64,000 nucleotides of DNA from BM003 sp963699835 (GCA_963699835.1 CAVOVJ010000006.1:310001-374000); one strand, 5' to 3'. Positions 26,298-36,283 are shown, numbered from the stretch's first letter. Translations and numbers: made by a program. Notes: a model not told the origin generated them from the sequence alone.

Positions 26298-29200
26298 TCA
26301 GGTCGTCATTGCAAGCTTGCGAATCTCCTGAAGCGCCACGGACAGTGTCGGGAAATCGAGGTTGCCGGAGGCGCGCATTTCCTTGAGGACACGCTTGCTA
26401 TGGGACACCTTTTCGGCCGACTTGTCCAGCCACGCGAGCACGACATCCCGCGGTGTGCCGGCATTATCGATCGACAAAACCTGGTGCGTCAGGCGCCGGT
26501 GCAGCATAAAGAGATTCTCGCGCAGACTGCTGCGCGCAACGGCCTGCCAGCGTCCCTCGACCTTGAGACCTTCAATTTCGTCGCGCAGCCAGTCGAGCCC
26601 CAACCCCATGCCGAGCTCGAAGTAGACAGCACCGGCCTGGCGTGCCGGCGTACCGGTCAGGCGCGCCACCTCGACGATATCCATCGCCGAGAAAGAGGCC
26701 GGCAAGGCGGCGACCTTGACCGCCAGGCGATTCGGCACACCGATGTCCAGGTACAACCGCACTGTTTCGTCATAACGCTTCTTCAAGCGCCCGATCAGCA
26801 AACCCGGGAGGTCCTTGAGCAAATTGCGCACCCCGGGTTGCAGCCGCGACACCCAGTCTTCGATCGCAGGTGATCCGTCCACCTGTTGCAGCAGCCACAT
26901 AGTCGCGTAGCGCAACAGCCGGGTTGTATGGAACATCATCGAATACTGCACATTGGCGTGAATGACGTTGTCGATGTTTTCGATCTGGGCCCAGGTGGTG
27001 CGAATGCCGAACACTTCGCGGACGATTGCGTAAGCGCGTGCGATGCGGCCGACATCCGCGCTGGTCTCCTCCTGCATTCGCAATGCGAAGACCGGGCCCA
27101 TGCGATTGACAATACTGTTGCTCACCAGGGTAGCGATAATCTCGCGGCTCAGCGGGTGCTTCGGCATCGTTTCGCTGTAACGGCGCTGCAGCGGATGCGG
27201 AAAATACAGCTGCAGTTCGCGCGCAAGATAGCGGTCCTCGGGAACGTTGGAGCGGATCAGTTCGTCATACAGCGCGATCTTGCTGTAGCTCACCAGCAGC
27301 GACAGCTCCGGACGGGTAAACCCAATGCGCTGGCGGCGCCGCTCTCCGAGCGTCTCGTCATCGGGCAGAAATTCCAGCGCGCGGTTGAGGCGGCCGGCGC
27401 GCTCCAGCGCGCGCAGTACGAACGCGTGCTCATTGAGCCTCTCGATTGCATGGGCCTCCATCATGCTGATGGCCTGGGTCTGCAGATAGTTGTTGCGCAG
27501 TACCAGTGCGGCGACCTCGTCAGTCATGCCGGCCAGGAGTTTGTCGCGACGGGCGGGGGTCAGGCGCAGGTCCTCGGCGACCAGGTTGAGGAGGATCTTG
27601 ATATTGACTTCGCGATCCGAGGTGTCGACGCCAGCCGAATTGTCGATAAAGTCGGTATTGATCCGGCCCTCTTTCAGCGCATATTCGATACGCCCCAGCT
27701 GGGTGAAACCGAGGTTGCCGCCTTCTCCGACTACTCTGCAACGCAAGTCGCTGGCATTGACGCGAACCGGGTCGTTGGTGCGATCGCCGGCGTCGGCATG
27801 GGCTTCGTTGCTTGCCTTGACGTATGTGCCGATACCCCCGTTCCACAACAGATCGACCGGTATTGTCAGGATTGCGCGTATCAGCTCCTGCGGTGTCATC
27901 GCCTCTGCTTCGCTGCCGAGCATCCTCTGCATCTCGGGGCTCAGCGGAATCCTTTTCTCGGCGCGCGAGAAAATACCGCCGCCGGCCGAAATCAGGTCGC
28001 CATCGTAGTCGGTCCAGCTCGAGCGCGGCAGCTCGAACAGACGCAGCCTCTCCTCGTAACTGGTCGCGGGGTCGGGATCGGGATCGACAAAAATATGCAG
28101 GTGATTGAATGCCGCAAGCAGGCGCGTGTGTCGCGACTGCAACATGCCGTTGCCAAAGACGTCCCCGCTCATATCGCCGATGCCGGCGACGCTGAACGGC
28201 TGCGTTTGCACGTCCACGGCCAGTTCGCGGAAGTGACGTTTGACGGCCTCCCATGCGCCGCGCGCGGTTATGCCCATCTTTTTGTGGTCATAGCCGGCCG
28301 ACCCGCCCGAGGCGAATGCATCGCCGAGCCAGAACTGGTACTCAGCGGCGACCGCATTGGCGATATCGGAGAAGGTTGCCGTGCCCTTGTCAGCCGCTAC
28401 CACCAGGTAATAGTCATCGTCGTCGCGGCGGCGTACGCCGGGCGGCGCTACCACCGCACCGTCGACCAGGTTGTCCGTGATGTCGAGGAGACCGCGAATG
28501 AACGTCTTGTAACAACTGATGACCTCTGCCTGGATTGCGTCGCGTTCGCCAGTCGGAAGTTGCTTGCAGAAGAACCCTCCCTTGGCGCCAACCGGTACAA
28601 TCAGCGTGTTCTTGACATTCTGCGCTTTCATCAGCCCGAGAACCTCGGTACGAAAGTCCTCGCGCCGGTCTGACCAGCGCAGACCGCCACGGGCCACTTT
28701 GCCGCCGCGCAGGTGGACACCTTCTACCCGCGGCGAGTAGACGAAGATTTCAAATTCGGGCCGCGGCAGGGGAAGTTCCGGGACCTGTTTGGCATCGAGC
28801 TTGAAGGAAATATACGGCTTCGTCCTGCCGGCATCGTCGGGCTGGTAGTAATTGGTCCGCAACGTTGCCCGGATCACTCCGCGGAATGCGCGCAGAATGC
28901 GGTCCTCGTCCTGGCTACTGACCGCGTCGAGCGCTGTGTCGAGGGTGTCCGTCATGTCTTCGATTTTGCGCTGTCGCGAGCGGCTTCTGCCGGGATCGAA
29001 ATAATTGGCGAACTTTTCCGCCAGCAACCGCGCAATGTCCGTGTTGCTCAGCAGCACTTCTTCCATGTAGGTCTGGCTATACGGAATTCCGGTCTGCAGC
29101 AGGTAACGGCAGTAGGCACGCAGCATCGATGTCGAGCGCCAGTCGAGGCCGGCCTCGAGAATCAAGCGGTTGAAACCGTCATCTTCGATTTCTCCCTGCC

Positions 29201-31130
29201 ACACCGCGGCGAACGCGTCGGTAAAGCGATCGGCAATATCCTTCAGCTGGACCGACGACTTCTCCGGCAGCGACATCTCGAAATCCTGGATCCAGACCTG
29301 GTCGTCGGCCATGCGCATCCTGTATGGCCGCTCGGCGATCACCTTTAGTCCCATGTTCTCGAGCAATGGCAGGGCATCGGACAGTGGAATCGGCTCGCCT
29401 TTGCGATACACCTTGAAGCGCAGACGACTGTCGTCCATGTCCGCGGGCCGGAACAGTTTCATCACCGGCCGGGTGTTGGCGTCATCGAGTTGAAGCAGAT
29501 GAGCGATGTCATCGACTGCGCTGACCGGGTCGAAATCCTCGGTATAGGCGGCCGGGAAACAGGCGCCGAAACGGCGCAATAGTTTCAGACCCGTTTCTTC
29601 GCCGCTGTGTTCGATCAGGGCATCGCGGAGATTGTCTTCCCAGGTGCGCACGGCCCCGGCAATGCGTTTTTCCAGCGATCCTATCGCGATACGCGGCGAA
29701 CGGCCCGGATTGAGCCAGACGATGATGTGCACGCGCGCGAGTTTGGAGTCGGCCAGTTGCACGGTGTGCTCGGTTTTGCGGCCGTTGCAAGCATCCATCA
29801 GGATCGCCTCGATACGCTCGCGGACCTGTGTGCTGTACTTGTCACGCGGTACGAAAACCAGGCATGAGATAAAGCGGCGGAACTCGTCGCGGCGCACGAA
29901 TAGCTTGACCCTCTGACGCTCCTGAAGATCGAGAATCCCCTTGGCGATTCTCGCCAGGTCCTCGATCGAGATCTGCAACAATTCATCGCGCGGATAATTG
30001 TCGAGTACGTGGACCAGTGCCTTGCCGCCGTGGCTCGATCGCTCCAGTTCTGACAACTCAAGTACCTTTGCCGTCTTGTAGCGAAGCAATGGTATCTGCC
30101 GTGGATTGCGGCTGTACGCGGTCGATGTATAAAGGCCGAGGAAGCGTTGTTCGCCGATTACTTTTCCGTGCTTGTCGAAACGCTTGATCCCGACATAGTC
30201 GAGATTGGTCGGGCGATGTACGGTTGAATTGGAACTCGCCTTGGTAATCACCAGCAACTCACTGGCCCGTGATTGTGGCCGTATGCTCTGGGTCAGGCCG
30301 GGCGTTGATTCGTCGGTTGCCTTGGTCGACCCGCGGCGGAGAATGCCGAGCCCGGAGCCGACTACTGCGCGGAGGTAGCGATCATCGTCGGTTTCGATGA
30401 GATCGTATTCGCGGAATCCGAGGAAGGTAAAGTGATCCTGTTCCATCCACTCGAGGAAATTAATCGATTCCTCGACCGTCTCGGCATCGAGTGGAGGAGG
30501 GTTCTGGCGCAGGTCGGCGCAGATCTCCAGTAACCGGCTCCGCATTTTGGCCCAGTCGCGCACCGCGGACCGCACATCGCGAAGTCCGGCGCGAATGCGC
30601 CTCTCCAGGCGCGCCAGGACCTGCGGGTCGGTCTCCCTGTCGATCTCGACCAGAATCAGTGATTCCGGGAAGATTTTCGCCGCCTCGTCGGCAACGTTTT
30701 CCATCGCGACGATATTGCCATGGCCGTCGCGGCGGAAGTTCACTATCGGGTGAACCGTCAGATGGACGGAGTACCCCTCCGAGTTCAGGAGCATGGCCAC
30801 GGAGTCCACCAGGAACGGCATATCGTCGTTAACGGTTTGCACGATCGTGTGGGTCGAGGCCCACGACCCACCGTTGTCCTCGGGATTGTATACGCGAACC
30901 TTTGGCCGGCCGCGGCGCCGCTGCATTGCGAATCGCAGATGCGACCATGCTGCGCCCGCCAGGTCCTCTGCGCTGCGTGCGACGAGATCTTCAGCCGCGA
31001 CATTGCGGTAGTATTGTTTTGCAAAATCGCTGGCGTCGAGTGGCAGATCGTCATTCGCCAACGCCGCCATCGCCTCGGCAATGGCATCAATGATGTTCTC
31101 GTGAGCGTCGGTAAGCCTGCGCCGCATCAC
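26298..31130 (-). CDS. gdhB: Large NAD-specific glutamate dehydrogenase
   Basis: A 1610-residue cytoplasmic enzyme of the ~180-kDa GDH class, which oxidatively deaminates glutamate to 2-oxoglutarate with NAD+. The N-terminal ~700 residues carry the regulatory ACT-like and helical regions (FLVDSVAMLLNSEGY, VRERIEAILMD). The catalytic core follows: RGGLRWSDRREDFRTEVLGLMKAQNVKN, VGAKGGFF with the catalytic Lys, GDMSGDVFGNGML, and NGGIGTYVKAS. A long helical C-terminal domain ends the protein. It is usual in bacteria that use amino acids as carbon source. It is uninterrupted despite its length. Confidence 0.95.
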   Translation of the reverse strand: MMRRRLTDAHENIIDAIAEAMAALANDDLPLDASDFAKQYYRNVAAEDLVARSAEDLAGAAWSHLRFAMQRRRGRPKVRVYNPEDNGGSWASTHTIVQTVNDDMPFLVDSVAMLLNSEGYSVHLTVHPIVNFRRDGHGNIVAMENVADEAAKIFPESLILVEIDRETDPQVLARLERRIRAGLRDVRSAVRDWAKMRSRLLEICADLRQNPPPLDAETVEESINFLEWMEQDHFTFLGFREYDLIETDDDRYLRAVVGSGLGILRRGSTKATDESTPGLTQSIRPQSRASELLVITKASSNSTVHRPTNLDYVGIKRFDKHGKVIGEQRFLGLYTSTAYSRNPRQIPLLRYKTAKVLELSELERSSHGGKALVHVLDNYPRDELLQISIEDLARIAKGILDLQERQRVKLFVRRDEFRRFISCLVFVPRDKYSTQVRERIEAILMDACNGRKTEHTVQLADSKLARVHIIVWLNPGRSPRIAIGSLEKRIAGAVRTWEDNLRDALIEHSGEETGLKLLRRFGACFPAAYTEDFDPVSAVDDIAHLLQLDDANTRPVMKLFRPADMDDSRLRFKVYRKGEPIPLSDALPLLENMGLKVIAERPYRMRMADDQVWIQDFEMSLPEKSSVQLKDIADRFTDAFAAVWQGEIEDDGFNRLILEAGLDWRSTSMLRAYCRYLLQTGIPYSQTYMEEVLLSNTDIARLLAEKFANYFDPGRSRSRQRKIEDMTDTLDTALDAVSSQDEDRILRAFRGVIRATLRTNYYQPDDAGRTKPYISFKLDAKQVPELPLPRPEFEIFVYSPRVEGVHLRGGKVARGGLRWSDRREDFRTEVLGLMKAQNVKNTLIVPVGAKGGFFCKQLPTGERDAIQAEVISCYKTFIRGLLDITDNLVDGAVVAPPGVRRRDDDDYYLVVAADKGTATFSDIANAVAAEYQFWLGDAFASGGSAGYDHKKMGITARGAWEAVKRHFRELAVDVQTQPFSVAGIGDMSGDVFGNGMLQSRHTRLLAAFNHLHIFVDPDPDPATSYEERLRLFELPRSSWTDYDGDLISAGGGIFSRAEKRIPLSPEMQRMLGSEAEAMTPQELIRAILTIPVDLLWNGGIGTYVKASNEAHADAGDRTNDPVRVNASDLRCRVVGEGGNLGFTQLGRIEYALKEGRINTDFIDNSAGVDTSDREVNIKILLNLVAEDLRLTPARRDKLLAGMTDEVAALVLRNNYLQTQAISMMEAHAIERLNEHAFVLRALERAGRLNRALEFLPDDETLGERRRQRIGFTRPELSLLVSYSKIALYDELIRSNVPEDRYLARELQLYFPHPLQRRYSETMPKHPLSREIIATLVSNSIVNRMGPVFALRMQEETSADVGRIARAYAIVREVFGIRTTWAQIENIDNVIHANVQYSMMFHTTRLLRYATMWLLQQVDGSPAIEDWVSRLQPGVRNLLKDLPGLLIGRLKKRYDETVRLYLDIGVPNRLAVKVAALPASFSAMDIVEVARLTGTPARQAGAVYFELGMGLGLDWLRDEIEGLKVEGRWQAVARSSLRENLFMLHRRLTHQVLSIDNAGTPRDVVLAWLDKSAEKVSHSKRVLKEMRASGNLDFPTLSVALQEIRKLAMTT

Positions 31131-31188
31131 CCTGTTTCTCCCCGCGATGGAATGGCCGCTATTGTAGCCGCCCGTTGCCGACTATGCT

Positions 31189-32349
31189 TCAGTTTTGCCG
31201 CTGCAGATCGGCGATCGCCGCAGCCAGAAACCGGCACGACTCTGCGCCGGTTATACATCGGTGATCAAAGCTCAGTGATAGCGGCAGAATTCGCCGCACC
31301 GCGAGCTCCGTTCCTGCCGCAACCGCGTCGCGGCGAATTGCGCCGGCGCCCAGTATCGCGACGCCGGGCGGTACGACGACGACTCTCGCATAACGACCGG
31401 CAAGCATGCCGAAGTTCGACAGCGTGATTCCTGCGCTATGCAGTTCCCGAGGCGATAGTTCGCGCCCGGCGGCGGCCTTTTTCAGTTGCTGCAATTCCGG
31501 CCGCCGACCGGCTAATGTGGCGGCGCGAACATCGCGCATGACCGGCACGATCAGCCCGTTGCGCGAGTCGACAGCGATACCGATATCCAGCTGCGGCAGT
31601 CGTCTGCGCCGCATCGACGCGGCATCGAATTGCGCGTTCAGTGCCGGCTCCGCCTCGACGCCACAGCAGATGGCCCGCAGCAACCGGATTGTCACATCCT
31701 GCCCGGCGTCCCACCCATCGATGTCGGCATCGTCGAACACCGTTGCATGGCAAATCTCGGTGTTGGCACGGGTCATGCTGTGTGCCATGGCCCGGCGCAG
31801 GCCGCGTAGCGTTTCCCAGCCTTCGCTGTCAGCGTTGCTGGCAGCCGCGGTCGGTGAACGTGCGGCCGCATCGACATCCCCGCTCGTCACCTGCCCGTGT
31901 GTGCCACTCGCGGCGACTGATTCGATATCTACGCCGAGGCGTTTGGCCAGCGCGCGAACAGCGGGCGTTGCCCGTATGCGGCCCGGCCGGCTCCGACTGC
32001 TGCCGGCAACAGCCTGCTCGACCATGACTGTGTCGCCGACCGGCATCGTTCCTACGACTGTCCCGGCGTCAGTGTTGGCAACGGCGGAGTCATCGTGACC
32101 CTGGTCGGTACCGTCTTCGACTTCGAAATCGACTAGTGCGCCACCGGTTTTTACGAAATCGCCCGGGTTCGCGTGCAACTTCATGACCCTGCCGCCGAAC
32201 GGCGACGGCACCTCGACGACGGCCTTGGCGGTTTCGACCGAGACCAGTGGCGCGTCGGCGTTGACATGCTCGCCGGGCTCGACATGCCACGAGACGATTT
32301 CGGCCTCCGGCAATCCCTCTCCCAGATCGGGCAGAAGAAATGTTTTCAC
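31189..32349 (-). CDS. 2-oxo-acid dehydrogenase E2 component (dihydrolipoyl acyltransferase)
   Basis: A 386-residue E2. It has one lipoyl domain (residues 1-78; lipoyl Lys in VSVETAKAVVEV), a linker, an E3-binding domain (RATPAVRALAKRLGVDI...GQVTSGDVD, about 130-165), and the acyltransferase core. The core ends with SLSFDHRCITGAESCRF: the catalytic His is present, but the canonical HxxxDG reads HxxxTG, with Thr in place of Asp. The start is GTG 32349, with GAGGATGAAACA upstream, 17 bases after the E1beta gene. No E3 gene is in the window. Pyruvate versus branched-chain specificity cannot be settled from sequence. Confidence 0.9.
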   Translation of the reverse strand: MKTFLLPDLGEGLPEAEIVSWHVEPGEHVNADAPLVSVETAKAVVEVPSPFGGRVMKLHANPGDFVKTGGALVDFEVEDGTDQGHDDSAVANTDAGTVVGTMPVGDTVMVEQAVAGSSRSRPGRIRATPAVRALAKRLGVDIESVAASGTHGQVTSGDVDAAARSPTAAASNADSEGWETLRGLRRAMAHSMTRANTEICHATVFDDADIDGWDAGQDVTIRLLRAICCGVEAEPALNAQFDAASMRRRRLPQLDIGIAVDSRNGLIVPVMRDVRAATLAGRRPELQQLKKAAAGRELSPRELHSAGITLSNFGMLAGRYARVVVVPPGVAILGAGAIRRDAVAAGTELAVRRILPLSLSFDHRCITGAESCRFLAAAIADLQRQN

Positions 32350-32366
32350 TGTTTCATCCTCGGCCC

Positions 32367-33344
32367 TCAGTCTTCCAGCGTCACGCGCACGGCATCGAGT
32401 ATTCTTGCCACGCCCGGAAGGTAGTCCATCTCGAGCTGGTAGAGCGGCATGATCGTATCGAATCCAGCGACACGCTGGACCGGGGCCTTGAGATCGTAAA
32501 TACCGTGTTCGGCGACGAGTGCCGCAATTTCTGCGCCGACGCCGCAATTGCGTGCTGCCTCGTGCACGATCACAAGCCGCCCGGTTCTGGCCACTGACTC
32601 GAGTATCGTGTCGATATCGAGCGGACTTATTGTGGCAACATCGATGACCTCGGCGCTGACACCCTCGCCGCCCAGCGCGTCCGCGGCCTGCAGCGTCTCA
32701 TGCGTCATCGCGCCCCAGGTGACGAGTGTGACATCCGCGCCCTCGCGCAACGTGTAACAAACATCCAGGGGCAATGCAGCGCCGTCGTCGGCCACCTCCT
32801 GGCGGGCCAGCCGGTAGATCCGTTTTGGTTCGAGAAAAACGACCGGATCCGGGTCGCGAATCGCAGCCAGCAGCAACCCGTAGGCACGTGCCGGCGAGGA
32901 AGGGATTACGACCCGCAGACCGGGCATGTGAGCGAACATCGCTTCGGTGCTTTCCGAATGATGTTCCGGCGCGTGGATGCCACCGCCGAACGGCGCTCGC
33001 AGGACCATCGGGCAGGACAGGCGGCCGCGAGTTCGGTTACGCAGCCGGGCTGCATGATTTATCAGTTGGTCAACGGCGGGGTAGATAAAGCCCATGAACT
33101 GGATTTCCGCAACGGGTTTCAGCCCCTCGGCCGCCATCCCGACAGCCATTCCCGCGATCATTGCCTCCGCCAGTGGCGTATCGATGACCCGATCCTCGCC
33201 GTATTTCTGTTGCAGCCCGTCGGTGGCCCGGAATACGCCGCCATTGACGCCCACGTCTTCGCCCATAACGATCACGGTTTTGTCGTGTTCGAGTTCCCAG
33301 GCCAGCGCGGCGGTAACTGCGTCGATCAGCGTGAGCTCGGCCAT
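32367..33344 (-). CDS. 2-oxo-acid dehydrogenase E1 component, beta subunit
   Basis: Thiamine-diphosphate-dependent E1 beta subunit, 325 residues. Motifs: MGEDVGVNGGVFRATDGL near residue 30, DTPLAEAMIAGMAVGMA, QFMGFIYPAVDQLINHAA, RAPFGGGIHAPEHHSE, and later HEAARNCGVGAEIAAL. This is the usual arrangement for the C-terminal half of the alpha2beta2 E1. The start was placed at ATG 33344, one base past the alpha-subunit stop; ATG 33359 is an alternative adding five residues. It works with the adjacent alpha and E2 subunits. Confidence 0.9.
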   Translation of the reverse strand: MAELTLIDAVTAALAWELEHDKTVIVMGEDVGVNGGVFRATDGLQQKYGEDRVIDTPLAEAMIAGMAVGMAAEGLKPVAEIQFMGFIYPAVDQLINHAARLRNRTRGRLSCPMVLRAPFGGGIHAPEHHSESTEAMFAHMPGLRVVIPSSPARAYGLLLAAIRDPDPVVFLEPKRIYRLARQEVADDGAALPLDVCYTLREGADVTLVTWGAMTHETLQAADALGGEGVSAEVIDVATISPLDIDTILESVARTGRLVIVHEAARNCGVGAEIAALVAEHGIYDLKAPVQRVAGFDTIMPLYQLEMDYLPGVARILDAVRVTLED

Positions 33345-33345
33345 C

Positions 33346-34443
33346 TCAGTCGTCGCCATCGGGCCGGGCATAGATTCGAACCGTATCGAGTTGTTCCTCG
33401 AGACGGGCAGGCAGGCGGGCGAACAAATGCGTGAACATCTGCGCCGGATCCGCTACCGGGCGGGCGAAGTAGGTCTTTACAGCGGCGCTGACGCGTGTGT
33501 CGCAATCGCGCTGCAGCGCCTGTTCGGCGTTTTCGTCCCACCAGTCGCGCGCAGCAAGATAACGCCGCAGCCGGACCAGCGGTTCGACCTGGCGCGCATG
33601 CTCAACTTCCGCGCTAGCGCGATAGCGGCCCGCATCGTCGGCGGTCGTGTGGTCGCCGATACGGTAGGTCAGTGCCTCGACCAGGCTGGGTCCCTCGCCG
33701 CCGCGGGCGCGGGCAGCGGCTCGTCGCAACACGTCACACACCGCGATGACGTCGTTGCCATCTACCTGAATTCCGGGCACGCCGCCGGCGATCGCTTTCT
33801 GCGCGAGAGTCGCGGCTCCGGTCTGCTTATGGACCGGTACCGAAATCGCGTAACGATTGTTGATCACGAGAAAAACCAGCGGAAGCCGCATGGCGCCGGC
33901 CGCGTTCAGTGCTTCGTAGAAGGCGCCCTCCGAAGTCGCGCCATCGCCCAGCGCGGCAAGAGCGCAACGTGCCTGGCGCCGGTGCTTCATCGCAAATGCG
34001 GCGCCCGCCGCATGCAGCGTCTGCGTCGCAATCGGAATGCAGTAGGGGAAGTCCTGCGCCGGCCCGCTCCAGGCCATGCCGCTTTCATCGCCGCCCCAAT
34101 AACTCAGAATCTCGCTCATCTTTACGCCACGTTCGAGCAGAACGCCATGTTCGCGATAGGTCGGGGCGAATACGTCGTCGGGCTCGAGCGCCCGAGCGGC
34201 GCCCACATGGATCGCCTCGTGGCCGAGGCTCGATGCGTAGGTCCCGAGTTTGCCGGTGCGTTGCAGGTTGATCGCCTTGGCATCAAATGCGCGAACCCGG
34301 GTCATCGCGCGGTAGAGATCTGTCAGTGCGGCGCGATCGTTGCCGAGCGGCGGCGCATCGGCCGTCAACTGTGCCTGTTCGTCCAGATACTGGACACGCT
34401 TTATTTCGAAATGGCCGACGCTGTTCACGTCAGCAATATCCAC
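33346..34443 (-). CDS. 2-oxo-acid dehydrogenase E1 component, alpha subunit
   Basis: E1 alpha subunit, 365 residues. It decarboxylates a 2-oxo acid using thiamine diphosphate. The ThDP-binding motif is LGDGATSEGAFYEALNAAGAMRLPLVFLVINNRYAIS (GDG...NN). The phosphorylation-loop-like region is TYRIGDHTTADDAGRYR, and LGHEAIHVGAARAL and YREHGVLLERG match E1 alpha chains annotated as pyruvate or branched-chain dehydrogenase in gammaproteobacteria. It is first in the three-gene minus-strand operon. Nearby acyl-CoA mutase and hydratase genes favour branched-chain use, but this is weak. Confidence 0.9.
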   Translation of the reverse strand: MDIADVNSVGHFEIKRVQYLDEQAQLTADAPPLGNDRAALTDLYRAMTRVRAFDAKAINLQRTGKLGTYASSLGHEAIHVGAARALEPDDVFAPTYREHGVLLERGVKMSEILSYWGGDESGMAWSGPAQDFPYCIPIATQTLHAAGAAFAMKHRRQARCALAALGDGATSEGAFYEALNAAGAMRLPLVFLVINNRYAISVPVHKQTGAATLAQKAIAGGVPGIQVDGNDVIAVCDVLRRAAARARGGEGPSLVEALTYRIGDHTTADDAGRYRASAEVEHARQVEPLVRLRRYLAARDWWDENAEQALQRDCDTRVSAAVKTYFARPVADPAQMFTHLFARLPARLEEQLDTVRIYARPDGDD

Positions 34444-34650
34444 CCGGCGCCGCGGTTAAGAGGCGGAAAATCCTGAAAGAATACGGGCAGCGGCGGATGG
34501 CGGGTTGCATGTTCTCGTTGTGTGACCCATCGCTCGAGCGCCGCGAAATTATACATCAAGCTGTTGCGTTGCCAGCGGCGTTACAATGGTGCATCGCAGT
34601 ACGATCGCCGCCCGAAGTGACGGACTCCGGGCGGCCAAGAGGAAACATTG

Positions 34651-35493
34651 ATGAACAAACGCGAACTCGAGCCCGGCATTCACACTGAACTGGACGGACA
34701 GCTTACCTATTCCGGCTATCTCGACCTCGGCCGTTTGCTCAATGCACAGCATCCGCTCAGCCAGCCTGTGCATCATGACGAGATGTTGTTCATCATCCAG
34801 CACCAGACGGCGGAATTGTGGTTCAAGCTGGTATTGCATGAACTCGGCGCGGCACTTGCGTACTTTCGCAGCGACGATTTTGCGCCGTGCTCGAAAATCT
34901 TTGCCCGGGTCAAGCAGGTACAGCAGCAGCTGTTCAATCAGTGGGCGGTGCTGGAGACGCTCACGCCGAGCGAGTACGCAGAATTTCGCGGGGTTCTCGG
35001 ACACGCGTCGGGTTTTCAGTCGTTCCAGTACCGCAAGCTCGAATTCCTGCTGGGCAACAAGGAAGAGGGCCATGTAAATGTGTTCCGCCACGATCCCGTC
35101 ATGACCGCGGAGCTGGAGCAGATTCTCCACAGCCCGGGCCTGTACGATGAATTTCTGCGGAGCCTGGCGCGGCGCGGTTTTGCGGTGCCCGCCGAACGCG
35201 TGGAGCGTGACTGGTCGCAGCCGTACGAGGCACACGCGGCGGTAGTCGATGTGTTGCGAGCCGTTTACGAGAATCCATCGAAGTACTGGGAAATCTATGA
35301 CGTTTGCGAAAAGCTGGTCGATATCGAACAGAATTTCCAGATCTGGCGATTCCGCCATCTCAAGAATGTCGAGCGGATCATCGGTTTCAAGCCCGGCACC
35401 GGCGGCTCTTCCGGGGTGGAATTTTTGCGCAGGGCCGTCGATATACGCCTGTTTCCCGAGCTGATCATGGTGCGTACCTATATCGACGCCTAG
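34651..35493 (+). CDS. kynA: Tryptophan 2,3-dioxygenase
   Basis: Haem dioxygenase that opens the indole ring of L-tryptophan to N-formylkynurenine; 280 residues. Recognised segments: LTYSGYLDLGRLLNAQHP, HHDEMLFIIQHQTAELWFKL, GHASGFQSFQYRKLEFLLGN, WEIYDVCEKLVDIEQNFQIWRFRHLKNVERIIGFK and GTGGSSGVEFLRRA, the substrate-binding loop. The start is ATG 34651 after AAGAGGAAACA. Other kynurenine-pathway genes are not in the window. Confidence 0.95.
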   Translation: MNKRELEPGIHTELDGQLTYSGYLDLGRLLNAQHPLSQPVHHDEMLFIIQHQTAELWFKLVLHELGAALAYFRSDDFAPCSKIFARVKQVQQQLFNQWAVLETLTPSEYAEFRGVLGHASGFQSFQYRKLEFLLGNKEEGHVNVFRHDPVMTAELEQILHSPGLYDEFLRSLARRGFAVPAERVERDWSQPYEAHAAVVDVLRAVYENPSKYWEIYDVCEKLVDIEQNFQIWRFRHLKNVERIIGFKPGTGGSSGVEFLRRAVDIRLFPELIMVRTYIDA

Positions 35494-35508
35494 GCGACGC
35501 GCCGCGTT

Positions 35509-35758
35509 TCAGGCGTCTCGCCGGCGCGCGCGCCACAGGCCATACAGGCTTATCAGCAACCAGAACGACTCGACTATCACCGCGGACAGGTTGAAGTCGT
35601 ACATCAGCGAGAATCAGAACCAGCGCCGCACCGGCGGCGTTGGCGAGGGAGTATTGGGGCTGCGATGCCCGCATGCGCCCGGTCTGCAACAGCAGATAGC
35701 TCACCAGGATCAAGGTCACCCCGATCATGCCGACCAGGTTGTGCCAGTGCGCGCTCAT
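35509..35758 (-). CDS. Small membrane protein, CBU_0592-like, with one-base frameshift
   Basis: Starting at ATG 35758, the protein reads MSAHWHNLVGMIGVTLILVSYLLL and continues to ALVLI, where the frame breaks. Removing one base near 35609-35612 continues as SLMYDFNLSAVIVESFWLLIS and ends LYGLWRARRRDA at a stop at 35509. The repaired 82-residue protein has three hydrophobic stretches and matches the CBU_0592-like membrane domain. The function is unknown. It overlaps the upstream ACT-domain gene by four bases. Confidence 0.7.
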
Positions 35759-36185
35759 GACGATCTCGCGGCGCTTGCCATGTCCTGCAGCAATGCGAGC
35801 GCCCGGCGTGCCTTGTGCGGCGGCACGAACAGATGATCGTGGTGGATCGCCGAGAAAACGTTGACCGGGATTTGCGCCTGCGCCAGCTGCGCGCTGACCG
35901 CGGCTATCAGGCCGACTGCGTCGAGAGCGGAGAAAACGCCCAAGGTGATTCGGGCGCAACGCACTATCGGCGTGAAACCGAGATCGGCGGCACGGTCGCT
36001 GCTCAGTATCAGCGTAGTGCCCTCCGTTTCGCGAAAGCTTGCGAGAATGTCCGCGGCCGCCGGAACCGGCAGCGTTTCGTCGAGTCGTACGAACACATAC
36101 TCGTTGACGTCGAGCCGCGGGCTGAGGCCAGCGATAAGCTCGGCCAGAGATGCGAGGGCGCGGGTGAACGATCTGTAGCTGTCAT
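35755..36185 (-). CDS. ACT-domain protein (start region possibly frameshifted)
   Basis: The clear part reads LAELIAGLSPRLDVNEYVFVRL, then FRETEGTTLILSSDRAADLGF, CARITLGVFSALDAVGLIAAVSAQLAQAQIPVNVFSAIHHDHLFV and KARRALALLQ, matching a two-ACT-domain family of unknown ligand. The only good start, ATG 36185 with AGGAAACC before it, is one frame off. A single missing base near 36144-36148 would join it and give 143 residues, a normal family length. Without that correction the frame must begin at GTG 36234, GTG 36219 or ATG 36312, the last running past the divergent NeuC-like start. It overlaps the CBU_0592-like gene. Confidence 0.72.
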
Positions 36186-36283
36186 CGGGTTGGTTTCCTG
36201 CGGGTGTCCGGCCGGCCACATGATACTGCGGCACCAGCCACGCAGCTTCACCGCGAACCTGCGGTTGCTGGTAGCATGCGCCG

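Noticed and set aside
26886..28673. A 595-codon open frame antisense to the NAD-glutamate dehydrogenase
   Set aside because: Shadow of a long, well-conserved gene in GC-rich DNA; no recognisable domain or ribosome binding site.
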